Shown piece after piece: positions 1 through 12,200 of a stretch of DNA of 64,000 nt. The notes under the pieces were generated by a model. That model saw only the letters and a program-made list of their open reading frames with translations, searched no databases and was not told the DNA's origin. The first letter of the stretch is position 1. Every line of letters starts with the position of its first letter. Source of the DNA: Apostichopus japonicus (lineage: Eukaryota > Echinodermata > Holothuroidea > Aspidochirotida > Stichopodidae); assembly GCF_037975245.1 (NCBI RefSeq), contig NC_092573.1:18978265-19042264 (forward strand), given 5' to 3'. The translations under genes were made by a program, and so were the position numbers.

Positions 1-177
1 CTGCTGGGTGTAGTGATCTGTAAACATCAATCGAGGCGAACAATCCAGGCAAGCCCCGTCTGAAAAATATGAGGGTACAGCGCCACCGTTGATAACCAAC
101 AAAGTTTTTGCTGATAGGTATATTATATAGATGTCGAACAGGGAATGTTTTGCAGCTGTTGTTTGGACGAACCGACA
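1..177 (+). other. putative 5' UTR / promoter-proximal sequence
   Basis: Sequence before the proposed start codon. An in-frame stop (TAG) at 115-117 closes the frame upstream. A TA-rich stretch lies at 118-129. There are three ATGs: 131 (out of frame, opens a 30-codon upstream ORF ending at 220), 145 (in frame, moderate context, would add 11 residues with a Cys cluster) and 178 (in frame, A at -3 and G at +4). No transcription start can be fixed from sequence alone. Confidence 0.35.
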
Positions 178-249
178 ATGGCTGATGCAGAAGGCAGTTC
201 ACGTGCCATGGAAGGGATAGAAGATTTTGTGGCAGATTTGCCTCTGTTG
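178..249 (+). CDS. MCTP: MCTP probable exon 1 (start codon, 24 codons)
   Basis: ATG in strong context opens 24 codons rich in Ala, Glu and Asp, ending at a textbook donor (TTG|GTGAGT) in phase 0. The first secure exon at 20991 also needs a phase-0 partner because a stop abuts its acceptor. Joining the two keeps the frame open. This fits a short N-terminal coding exon far upstream, as is common in large animal genes. The assignment rests only on start context, donor quality and phase; no family motif lies here. The alternative is that another 5' exon, inside the 20-kb intron or outside the window, is used, or that translation starts at the ATG at 21114. Confidence 0.45.
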
Positions 250-3200
250 GTGAGTTATAATAAAGGAACGCCAAAAAACAAAAGAGAAAGATATGAATAT
301 ATAATTGTGCAAAGAACGTAAACTGAGTAATTTTAGGGCAGTTGGTTGGTTTGATGTATTTTGACCCAGTTTATGTTTTTTGTTTGGTATCAACCTGTCA
401 CAGTTAAGAGTGAATGTTAACGTCAATTTAACATACATGCAGTTAATGGTGTTTGATGAGTTGTAGGTAGCATGACTCTGCATATGCTGTTTGCGAGATA
501 TACCGTAACACAAATAATGAAGTGGCCATGCATTAGCATATACTGCTGTATCCTGCATATATATACCTGTTTCATCAACTTGATATATCATGTAGCAAGC
601 TATAATGAAAAATATCTGGGAAGAGTTCATCATCAAAAAAGGAATTTTAAAATTAACTGTTACTTTTGTGGGATTTAAATGATGACTGGATTAGAGTCCG
701 TTAAGGTTCACTCTAATTTTTTTACGGTCATTTCAACAGCTTGCCCGAGTTTGGCTCGGTGAATATAGATCATGATGTAAACAAATACAAGATGTAGATA
801 GAAATTTCTCAATTTTTCACGTTTTTTTTTTTTTTTAGGTTTAGACCTTCCTAAGAATGAATATGAAGTGAGGTATGAAGTGCCACTATATCTTACTATT
901 GGTGTACGTATTCTGCCCTAACAATTGTAGAATTTCCCCAGTGTCAAATGTGTGACTGGGCTAAGACCGAAAAATAGAAGTGTTATATTTTCTTCCGAAT
1001 TTTGATGAACAGACTTTCTTTGAACTTCAATACATCTGTATACATTGTGACATTATGATGCATTAGTGCAGCGCCTTGCAAAGTTCATGGGCTATGATCC
1101 AGCCTAAATTGTTAGGTCTCGATCGCGACCCTTCTATCAACCCCCCCCTCCCCCCAAACTCCTCTCACATTTGGTCAAGATCATCATTACAGTGACACTT
1201 GAATGTGTGAGAGCGTGGTGGCCAATTGGCTAAGGCGTCAGACTCGTGATCCAAGGATTGCTGGTTCGTTTCCTGCCTAGTTCATTACGTTGTGTCCTTG
1301 GGCAAGATGCTTTATCTCAATTGCCTCTCTCCACCCAGGGGTTAAATGGGTACCTGCGAGGTAACTTGTCATATATAACTACTGCCGACTGGAGGGATTG
1401 TCTCTGGGACAGGTTATCATTGACCAGGGGTAATATAACGTCTGTAAAGCGCTTTGAGACCTATCGCTGGTATTAAGCGCTATATAAAGAGCAAATATTA
1501 TTATTATTAAATATTATTTAATAAATTTAAAAATATTAAATAAATATTATTGGTTGCATATGCAAATGGTCATGCATGGCTCTCTTCCCTTGCAACAAGT
1601 TTGTCGATCTTGGATCGAGGGATCTACAAATGCAGTCCTGAGATTGGTACACAGCTAGGGCCATCGTTTCTTACTCACCTTTACATTGAGTTTACAAAAA
1701 GTCAGCATTTTTCCGTAGTATATCCACCCAGAGATGATTCAAAAACAAAAGAAATGTCCTACAATTCTCTGGTCCTATCACATGTAGGTCATTGCACATG
1801 TATTGTCATACCTTTCAATCCATGCAAAGAAGTATTGTGGAAGACAGGAAGAAATCATACCATGTAATTATAGTTTGTATATATACCCTAATTGATTGTA
1901 CATAAACAGAGATTGTTTGCTAATAGCTTCTAGGTAACGTTATAAGTATTTACATTTGTCAGAGTGAAATGATGATTTCGCTTTCAAGTGCTGGTTGATT
2001 GTTTATATGTAAATGGAAGAGTGAACTTTATTTGAAAGGAGAATAAAACAATTCATTCTAAAATTTTCACCTCACCTGACAGTTTTTGGAATTGAAGAAT
2101 AAATCTGAGGGAAATATTCCTGTACTTATAAGAGCACAAAGGACTTAAAAGTCATATTTACTTCGCTGCTCGCTTACCTGTCTCCTCACAACCTTAGCAC
2201 CTGTTCTACCGTGCCTATAATATCCTTGGTACAGTAACATTGTGCGCCCTCAATGGCCGGCTCCCCAGTCCTGTCTTTAAGAGCACAAAGGACTTAAAAC
2301 TCATATCAGTAACACATGTGGATGTGCCATTTTGTCCTATGTAGGACACTTTAACTGCAGTGCCTCAAACAGGTGAAATCAACTTAAATAATGATAGCAT
2401 TATAAGCTTAAGCAAACAACTTTAATATTTTAGGGAAAAAACATTCCAACTACCATCTCTACAAGAAAGGAAAAGAGGGGGGAAAGAGTAATCAAAGAAA
2501 AAATGGTAATTAAACCTTCAGGCGCTAGTGGTGCTATGAATTCATTTTAGACTTGTTTAAGTCTCCTCTCATGTATCTCAAAAACATATAAAAACAAAAA
2601 CATATATGTATGTATATATATATATATATAAATGAAAATCGTAATGAGTTGGAAAATCAAGAACAGTGAAAAAACTTCCAGCCTCCACCGGGATTCGAAC
2701 CCGGGCCTCCCGCTTTGTACACGGACACCCTAACCAACTAGGCCATGGGCGCTGATATATATATATATATATATTTATATCAAAGCCATTATATATTGCC
2801 CGAGTAGAGTGATATATCAATATTGTTTGCTAGATGTTAAACAATGTTGTACATTAAACTCCATGTTGTAGATGTGTTAAACATTGTTAACATTTCTCTG
2901 GCCAAATTAGATGAAGATTTTATCTTGTACATTACTGTTTATTTTACTGATATGTTTGCCGATTTCGTTTGTTACTCGTTGAAAAATAGTGAGCATTTTC
3001 CTCTCTAGCAGTTTTAAAATTTGTTACTCCATCCATTGTGAAGAAGAATTATTATACATCAGTTCTCCCCTCGGCCTGTCTCATATCTACAACTACATTA
3101 ATTTTAATACCTAACCTGTCCTAGAAATATATTTGCTACAGTTCTATAGCACTTTTGTTATGATTACTTATTGTTTCATCAAACCTTGGCCTACTCTAAT

Positions 3201-6200
3201 CCTTTTCTCTCATGTTATGATTTTGCTCCTGAGGAAGGTTTGAATGTCTGATACACATAATTGATAAAGGATGAGAATTTAGAAATCCAGCCAAATGTAC
3301 TCATGGACTGTATACAATCATTCAATTTACTTAACAGAGACATTTTATGAGAAGATTTAACACAAAAATTTCCCAAATTTCTTTACTTTGGTATAACATC
3401 TCACTAACTTGAATTATGATCTTGATATCTCAGGATCCCCAGAAAGATATTTGATAAAATTTGTCAACTGGAACTTAATTTATGAAAATGACTGTAATTT
3501 TCTAATTTTTTTCTTGATGGATATATGAGGATATATGTTAAAAAAAAAAAACATGCACCACACATGAAAATTAAGTCAACACATATGGCAGAGGAAAAAT
3601 GTTTCCATTCATATAGCAGATAAATAACAGATTAAATTATTTAAGGAAACGCATTAATAATAAAACGATATCTGTGTTATGTTTTCATAATTGCATAATT
3701 TGTGATGCACTCATTGTATAGTTGCAGAATCAGTGCAACTTGAAGCTTGCTCATTTTTTTTTATTAATTTGCAACTTTTAGCAGATTTGTTTTTGCATTG
3801 GAATATGATTAGACCTGAGGAAATAAAGAAAATATTTTTCTTATAAACTTGTGAAAGATGTCAAATTGAAAAAGCCAAAATAATTAACTGCAAGGTTTAT
3901 GTTTAATTATCGATACATTATGCACCTAACGTTTTCTTACAAAACAGCTGCTCTTTCCTCCTCTAGCTGTAGGCGTGATATATCATTAATCTCATTAATT
4001 ACAGGAGAAAAGTCAAGTTGAACATACATTATTATACTATAAGTATAAGGTATAGAATATGCATGAAGTTTACCAATGTAGTTGCCTACTTAAGATATAA
4101 ATTTGTGACAAGCTTCCATGCATTCAAGTTTACACATATATTCTTACTGTATGTTTAACATGTGTATTCCTATAACTGTTAATGCCTGCGTGTGTGTTAA
4201 TTAACAATGCAGTTAGGATAATTCACAATGACTTAAACCTGTAATTCTGTCCTTCCACATGTATGCTTGTGGTGTACATGTAGTACTGATATATAACATG
4301 TACTGATGTAGTACTGAAATATTACCAGGAAAAACTGCAAGTTATAATTGGTTTCTCTCAATTGTATATGAATTTTTAAAATGTACATGCTGTGTGGTAT
4401 ATTGACATCACAGCTAATACAACAATATAGCTTTAATGATATTTCAACTAACTTAATAATAAATGGAAAACCAAATTGATTGCAATATGCAGTATTTTTC
4501 ACACAGCTGGGAAGGTTTGATCAGCCTGATTCGTCATCGGTCCCCGGTTCAAGCCGATAGATCTCGGAGAGTTAATGCAAATTTGCGATCTGTGATCTAG
4601 ATCAAATATTTTCACAAATTGCAAATTTATATTACCAAAAAAAAGAACATTAATGAAATAATTAGCTCATTTATGGAAGCAGAAATACATGATTAAAGCT
4701 TTGGTCTAGATATTAGTGAGTGTGTGTGTCTGTGTGTCTCTGGCTATGTGTGAATGGTTGTGATGAATGTGACAGAATCCCTAAAATTTAATTATCACCC
4801 AGCTGAAAGCTAGAAGTCGTGATTTGGAGTTTTGTTTTTTATTTAATATTTAATTATCAAAATAAAATAAAACTGTTAGCAAACTGCCCTACCCTCTTCC
4901 CTTATTCATCTCTTTGTCCCTCCACTGTTTATCTCCTACCTCTCCTCTTCCCCTGTTGGTTTCTTTCTTTCTTCTCTCCATGCCTTGTCTACTAATCCCC
5001 TTACATCTATCTCTTTGTGTTCACCACGCTCATTAGCCTGTCTGTATTCTGTGTGTGTTTTTGTCCCTTCTGTTACTGTTACTTGTCATTTAGCCTATGA
5101 AGAAGATCCTGCTAGGATCTAAACATCAGGCCAACTTTAATACCTTTACACAATATTTAATGATGTCAGGATAGTAATATCAGTTGCTTTTCAGATGAGT
5201 TGTGCTAGGTGACAACATTTTATTAACTTTGATATCTGTAGTTCTTACGGTTTTGAAGTTGTTTCACCGTTCCCCGATACCATTCGCTAGTTGTCATGAA
5301 CATTGTATACAAAAACAGGAAAATTATATTCCAAGAAAGACTCCACTTCCCGCCACCTGAACAAATATGGAATATTTTTATGTCTGATTTAAGTGCACAT
5401 GGTTGTACCGTGAAGTGGTATGTAAGAACATGACATTGAATCTTGTACTGTTGATGGCAGTTGATGGATCTGCACTATGTATATAGGCTAAATAACAGAA
5501 GATAATTATAGCCGAGGTTCCCAGCCAGATAGACAAAAAATACCATCGTTTTTACTTGTAGTTGTAATTTGTACAAACTGAAATGGAATATTTTAAGTCC
5601 ATGATTGTAAATTAGTTGTAGAAGTGTGAAAAACAGTGACGCTGTTGAGGTGTAGATCGACACTATAAAGAGATTGAAGCAACCTTATTGTAATTGGTCA
5701 GAACAAGGTTTATACCTGAGAAACTAAATGTACATCATATTATAAGCAATTTTGTGCCATAGAAGATCTAATGGAATATTTTAAAGGGTGTAAAGACTTG
5801 CGCAAAAACAAAAGTCTAATGCCGGTAATCTGACCTAGTTTTGAATGAGGTGTAACAGAAGTGTTAGACACCACCATCGAACCCAGAAAATATGCACACA
5901 GCTAGCTTGCCACCTTCGGTAATTTGACACTAGTGTACAGTCAGTACATACAGCTGCGGTCAATACCAACAGCACAGTGAACAAACGATACAGCGATGGA
6001 CATCTCAGGTCCAGCTAAAGATAACAAGGTATCACGTTTCATTACTGTCTGTATTTTGTAGTGACAAGCAGAAAACTTCACTTGCAAGCAACAGAAAGTT
6101 AACTTTTTCAGAGCGGCACACGGTTTGGGGCTGTACAAAATGGAATATTTGGGGATTCAACTTTTTCAGTCCACGATCATATTGTATGACGTGGTATATG

Positions 6201-9200
6201 TGAGAACATATATCAGTGAACTATTCTGTACACTGCATGCCAACTATTGTTAGATTTACACTATATATTGAGAGAGTTAAATTGTTGGTCAACTTGATGC
6301 TGTTTTCTTGAGCAATGAAATAACCATCACTTGATACTTGATGTGCATTCATACAAAATAGAGTAGAATGTTATTTAAAGTCAACAATTAGTGCTGTGAA
6401 GCATTGTGTATGTGAGAACAACAGTGAAATTATTGCAGAAGTGTCTACATGCAGTTCATATTAAACCAGCTGCCCGCTTATTAATAGATGCATGTGCATC
6501 ATAATTAATAATTGTAACTCAAAATTGGATATGTCGAGAAACAAAATTATCACGGTTTTATAACTGTTTTTTTTTGTTTAGTATTACAGTATATGTATGA
6601 AATGGGACTCGCTATTTGATGATTCTATGGTTCTTCGTAATTTCAGGCTTAATATTTTGGTCAGCTTGTATGTGTTTGTAATAATTGACTCTTCTCAGTC
6701 ACAGTAAGTGAAGGTCATTATAAGTAGTCACTTCCTCCAAGTATTTAGCTTTCTAAAAGAACATCATTCCAGAAAATATTTTCTTGGTGTCCTTCAAATT
6801 GATTCCAAATCTATATAAGTGCTCAACTATAGTCAGATGTCCAAATGTGGTCAAGTGTTTTGACAGTGGTATATTATAAAATGTGAAATGGTCATGTTTG
6901 ACTTGCATAGGCAATGCTGGTGACCTTTAGAAACATCACCCCCCCCCCAATCAGCCTCCTCAGTCCCCCATTCCCTCTCTCCGATCCTCAAATCAGCTAC
7001 TGCTCCATGTACCTAAGTGGAAGCTCAACTCATTTGGTCAAAGATCGTTCTGTACTGCAGCTCCTACTCTTTGGAACTCACTTCCACTGCACATCAAGTC
7101 GGCACCCAACGTTAACATTTTCAAAAACAGACTCAAAACTTATCTTTTTTTGACTGCCATCCCTGAGCACTAGCGCCACTGAGCATTGGTTTTCCTCTGG
7201 ATATTGGCGCTATATAAATTTGCATTTATTATTATTATTATTAAATACGCACATGATACAGATCTCATATTTGACAAACACACATTGACCAGTTTTGCCA
7301 GCCGACTCAAATTGCCAAAAGTTGCATAATTTCACTTCCTGTTCTACTCTGAAGTTGTTTTCATATGCTATTAAAAAATATTGATAATTTCCTAATCAAT
7401 AATCTATTTCATACTCCTTTGTATTCTTTATTTAAATTGTTCAAGTCATGACAGTAAATATATAGAGCAATATGAAATAATTATCTCTCTGATAATACAG
7501 TACATCCATAATAAACGAGACATTAAAAGTATTATAGAATTTAGGCCAAGATTGTTAAGACTGGTGATCAAAATTTAGGTTATACGGTCAGACGAGTGCG
7601 TTACTATGGTGTGATTATGCACTCCACACAAATCCATCCAATTCTGATCGTATACTTAATTTCGTTACCGTAGTATACATCTATTAAACATTGTATACTT
7701 TCTTCAGACAATCAGACTCACAGTATCCGTGAAAATCACGTTGACTTGTGGTTCTGTATATATTATGTTATGTTCTAGCACAGCTTGATTTCCATGGGAA
7801 CAGCTTTGTACTGTACAGCTATAGTATAAGCAGACCTATATGGGTTAATGTATATTCTTTTGATACAGTCCCTCACAAAAGTCGTGAAGAGAGATTCAAC
7901 AATAAAATTATTCAAGTTTAATGGATGGATGTGTACAGTATATATGTAAAATAAGAAGGGAACTTCTCCTCCCCCCCCCCTTCTTCCTCCTCTGTTCCTT
8001 GCCTTTGTCCGGGCTCTCATTCCACTACTGTTCCTTCCATTATCTCTCCTTTTCCCCCTCTTTGACCCTCCCTCCCCTTTTTCATCCCTGTCTCAGACCC
8101 TTCTAGCTTTCCCAAATTCCCCCGCTCCTCTCCCCTCTCTTCCCTCTCCCCTTCCCTCCTCTTCCCTACCACATACCTAACCCCTCCCCACCCCCAAAAA
8201 AAGAAGAAGTAAGTTGACAAATTTGGTACATTTTTTAATGACAATGCATGAAACAGAAGTGGCCTGAAAATTCATAGTTTGTTCAATCAGACATTCATTA
8301 GAAAATTGGAAATGAATTATAACATATATAGCTCATGCAATCACAAATATAAAAGCAAAGACATTTTATTCTGAAATTTATTAAATGATTACAATAATTA
8401 TACCAACAAGGTGGGGGGGGAGAGGGGGGTAGGGAGCATAATTCAATGAAACATAACTTTTTGTTTTAACTTTTGTTATGAATTTTTTTTTTTTCTTTAA
8501 ATGGAAGTATTGACAATTCCTAGCTATGCTAACCACTAGCTGAGTTCATTTGCTGTAGTGCTTTAGTATTTATATACCGTTAAATTTGCACGTACAGTAT
8601 GTACTTCCCTTCTTTCTACAGTCCAATTAATAGTACAAAGCAACATGCATTTATCAGTGGTTTGTATATATTTAATTACTAATGTACCCTGGAAATGCAG
8701 TCAGCTTGCTCCATTAACTCAGGGTTTTTATGGCGTTCATGTATGCTCTAGAGGCTTAATGTTCTGTTTTTATAACAGCAGTGAGCATTTGTCAAACATC
8801 ATTTATCATATGTATCCCATTAGTGCATGGAAAAATGTTTGGCAGACCATAAATGTGCTCCAGTTTGCTTTTAATAATAATAATAAAATATTTACAATAG
8901 ATTGCTGCTAACCAACCCCCAAAAGAAATGCTTTCTACGAGGAGCAATTAAGAATAAGCAAGAGTTTTAAAAGTTGTCAAGCCAAATGTAAAACAGCAGA
9001 TAATAAAGGAAAGATAATTACTTCCACAAATGAAAAAATGGTAATACACACTTTATTGTAGAAGAATGCTTTAAAAGAAGTAGTTTATGAATTTGAAAGA
9101 ATTATTTGTGTTTTGTATAGGAAAGGATTTGCAAAATATTATATTGTCACTTCTGTGCCGTGGTGGTCATATTATTTTCATTAATTTTTTCAACCGATAC

Positions 9201-12200
9201 AAAAAAGTTTCATCCCCATTGACTCTCTGGGTCAATGCTCTTGACCTTGTCCTTTTGAAAGTCAGCAACCGGTTACTTTCTGCAACAACATCTTGAAAGG
9301 AAGCTTTAACAACATCCCTTTCATAATGCAAAGTGTTTATTTTGTAAAGCATGTAAAATAGTTCAAATTTCAAGGTGTGGTCATATCGATCCGTCCTATA
9401 TTAATCTAGTTTTTTTAACCCTTAACTCATCACTGTCAATAGTAATGTTGATATGGGACTCTTGACTATTTTTAATAGTTTTTGTATTTAAATTTCTGTT
9501 CTGTGACTTAAAACCTACTTTTACCGTCTAATAAGTTTAGAATCTTCTCTGTGTAATAGTTACAGTGTAATGGCCAAGGTTGATGGAGTACTTTGCACAC
9601 TAACTTTGTATATTAATTGTATACATTAACAAGGATCGACGTAGCATTAGCCTGTTTTCAGAGGCAACTGGCAAATCACTTGTGTAACAAGTTGATTTAC
9701 CTTTACTTTTACTTTTACCTTTACTTTTTTATTTTTTATTTATTATTTTTTATCTATATTTTGCTTGTTGTAAACATGAGCTGAGCATTGAAAGGTGCAA
9801 CACAGCTCCTGGACACCATTCTGATACTTAATCTACTTTAAATGTATCCACTTTGAATTGCTACCACTGTTCATGTGATTCTGTAACTGTTGTTAAAACA
9901 TACAAGAATATCAGCTGCAAGCATTTCTAGAAAGCAATATCTGGTACCAGCATTAGTACTAATTAACGATGACCAGTAGGAGTACATACCACTTTGCTAG
10001 AATACAAATCAAAGTATGTCTGGATGGACTGCAGGTCCAGGGAACAAGAGAGGGGTTGAACTGAAAGATGCAGGTTACTATCCCACCTGGAGAGGGGTTG
10101 AACTGAAAGATGCAGGTTACTATCCCACCTGAAGAGGGGTTGAACTGAAAGATGCAGCTTACTATCCCACCCGAAGAGGGGTTAAACTGAAAGATGCAGG
10201 TTACTATCGCACCTGAAGAGGGGTTGAACTGAAAGATGCAGGTTACTTTCGCACCTGAAGAGGGTTGAACTGAAAGATGCCGGTTACTATTGTTCCTGAA
10301 GAGGGGTTGAACTGAAAGATGCAGGTTACTATTGCACCTGAAGAGGGGTTGAACTGAAAGATGCAGGTTACTATCCCTCCTGAAAAGGGGTTGAACTGAA
10401 AGATGCAGGTTACTATCCCACCTGAAAAGGGGTTGAACTGAAAGATGCAGGTTACTATCCGACCTCAAGAGGGGCTGAACTCAAAGATGCAGGTTACTAT
10501 CGCACCTGAAGAGGGGTTAAACTGAAAGATGCAGGTTGCTATCCCACCTGAAGAAGGGTTAAACTGAAAGATGCAGGTTACTATCTCTCCTGAAGAGGGG
10601 CTGAACTGAAAGATGCAGGTTACTATTGTACTGCATTTGAGAAATGTGAGGGCCAAAAAACTATTAAGCTTTTAAATTGAATTGTAGTTTAAATTTGACT
10701 CTAGTTAATGCTAGATGCATGCCCTGGAAGATATCCTGGGATTATTGCCTGTCGTTTGAATTTGCCGTAAATCATGGTCTCGTTCATGAAATTTGTTGTA
10801 AGTTCCTATTCTGTGAGGTTATAAATAGTGCAAAATATGGATGAAACCTTGTGCACCAAAGTAGTTTTTTTTTTCTTTTCAATAATTTGTGATGTGGATA
10901 TTTAAAGCAGTACATGATTAACATAATAGTTTCTTATCAACACAGAATTACAAATTTCAGTACAACCCCTTTAACAAGCAGTCAATATTTAGCATGATAT
11001 TGAATACTCTAGAAAGATGATTTAACACAGTAAAGTTTCTTGTTTTCAACTATAAATTTACGGAAATATCATCTCTTGAAAGATTAACAAGGTTTCAAAC
11101 CATTTAGAATAGACTTTACAACCTTGGAGACATGCACATAAAGCCATTAGCCACCACAACATTGCGACACAATTGTTATTCGGTAGAATTCTAAAAGCCA
11201 ATAATTACAGCTGTTTAGCATTTGCTTGGCTTGAATGTAGAAATGTGTGCATATTTTATAGCGAAAGTTATATTTTGGTCTCCAGTTGAGCAGTTTTGGT
11301 GATTTTGATCGATACCAGCATCGAAGTATTGCAATTATGCATCCAGGGTTATATATTTGTGCAGTCTGGATTGATCATTTATCTATCGTGTGTATATATA
11401 TATATATGCATTAACCTTCTCTGTGCTGCTCAAGGTTATCAACAATATGCATGTGCAGAAGAGTAAAAGATGTAATGAGGAGATGGAATTGCTCCAAGTT
11501 TCATACCAAAGTTTGTGTAAAAATTTAAATGATCAATAATGGACAAAATTGTGATCGTTCTAAGTGTTTTCAAAGGATATAGTCCTACAGCATGTAAAAT
11601 AGTATAATTAAATGTTTGACTTTAATAGATAATTTTGTCAAAAAGAGAAATTTTGTATCCATACAAAAACAAAAAATTTTGGGGGGAAGGGGTTTGGGGG
11701 GGACTGTTTACCCTTCCTGCAAGGTTGTTTTTACTTGAGTTACATTTTAACATTAAATATGGCAATATCTTCTTTCTGAATGAATTATATGAGAAAATAA
11801 GTATCATCTACTGTACCTGTATATTTAATATGGCTTAAACAGTCATTTTATTTCCCCACACAGGTATACTGTATGTCATTATAGCCCATGAATCATTTTT
11901 CACTTTGCAAAACCCAAAATATGTACATGTACTAAAGCATTGTGTATGTCTATGTGACTCCTATAGTTTCATCATCTAGATCTCTATTTAGCCCAATTGG
12001 CAATTATAATGCCATGCAGAAGTTGTTATCTCCTTCAGGATAAACTTAAGGGCTACCTGCAGTTATACCAAAGAACAGAGCAATAGTTTATCCCTCAGAG
12101 TGTTCCACAAGTGGATTGTCAGTGGATGTGAACGTTGTCTGTATAATTTGAATAATGAACTCTGCTGTTAGCACGAGTCTATTAAAAGCCATACTAGTGC

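Noticed and set aside
1550-1867. 105-codon open frame on + strand in intron 1
   Set aside because: No domain, no splice or coding bias, and it begins in AT-rich repeat flank.
2680-2755. Functional tRNA gene on - strand
   Set aside because: B box is perfect but D-arm, anticodon arm and acceptor pairing are faulty, and a SINE body follows.
10047-10628. CRISPR-like array
   Set aside because: Units are contiguous without unique spacers and the sequence is plainly eukaryotic.
9959-10656. 169- and 63-codon repeat-protein frames on - strand
   Set aside because: They lie in the 42-bp minisatellite; unit length divisible by three explains the openness and an indel splits the frame.
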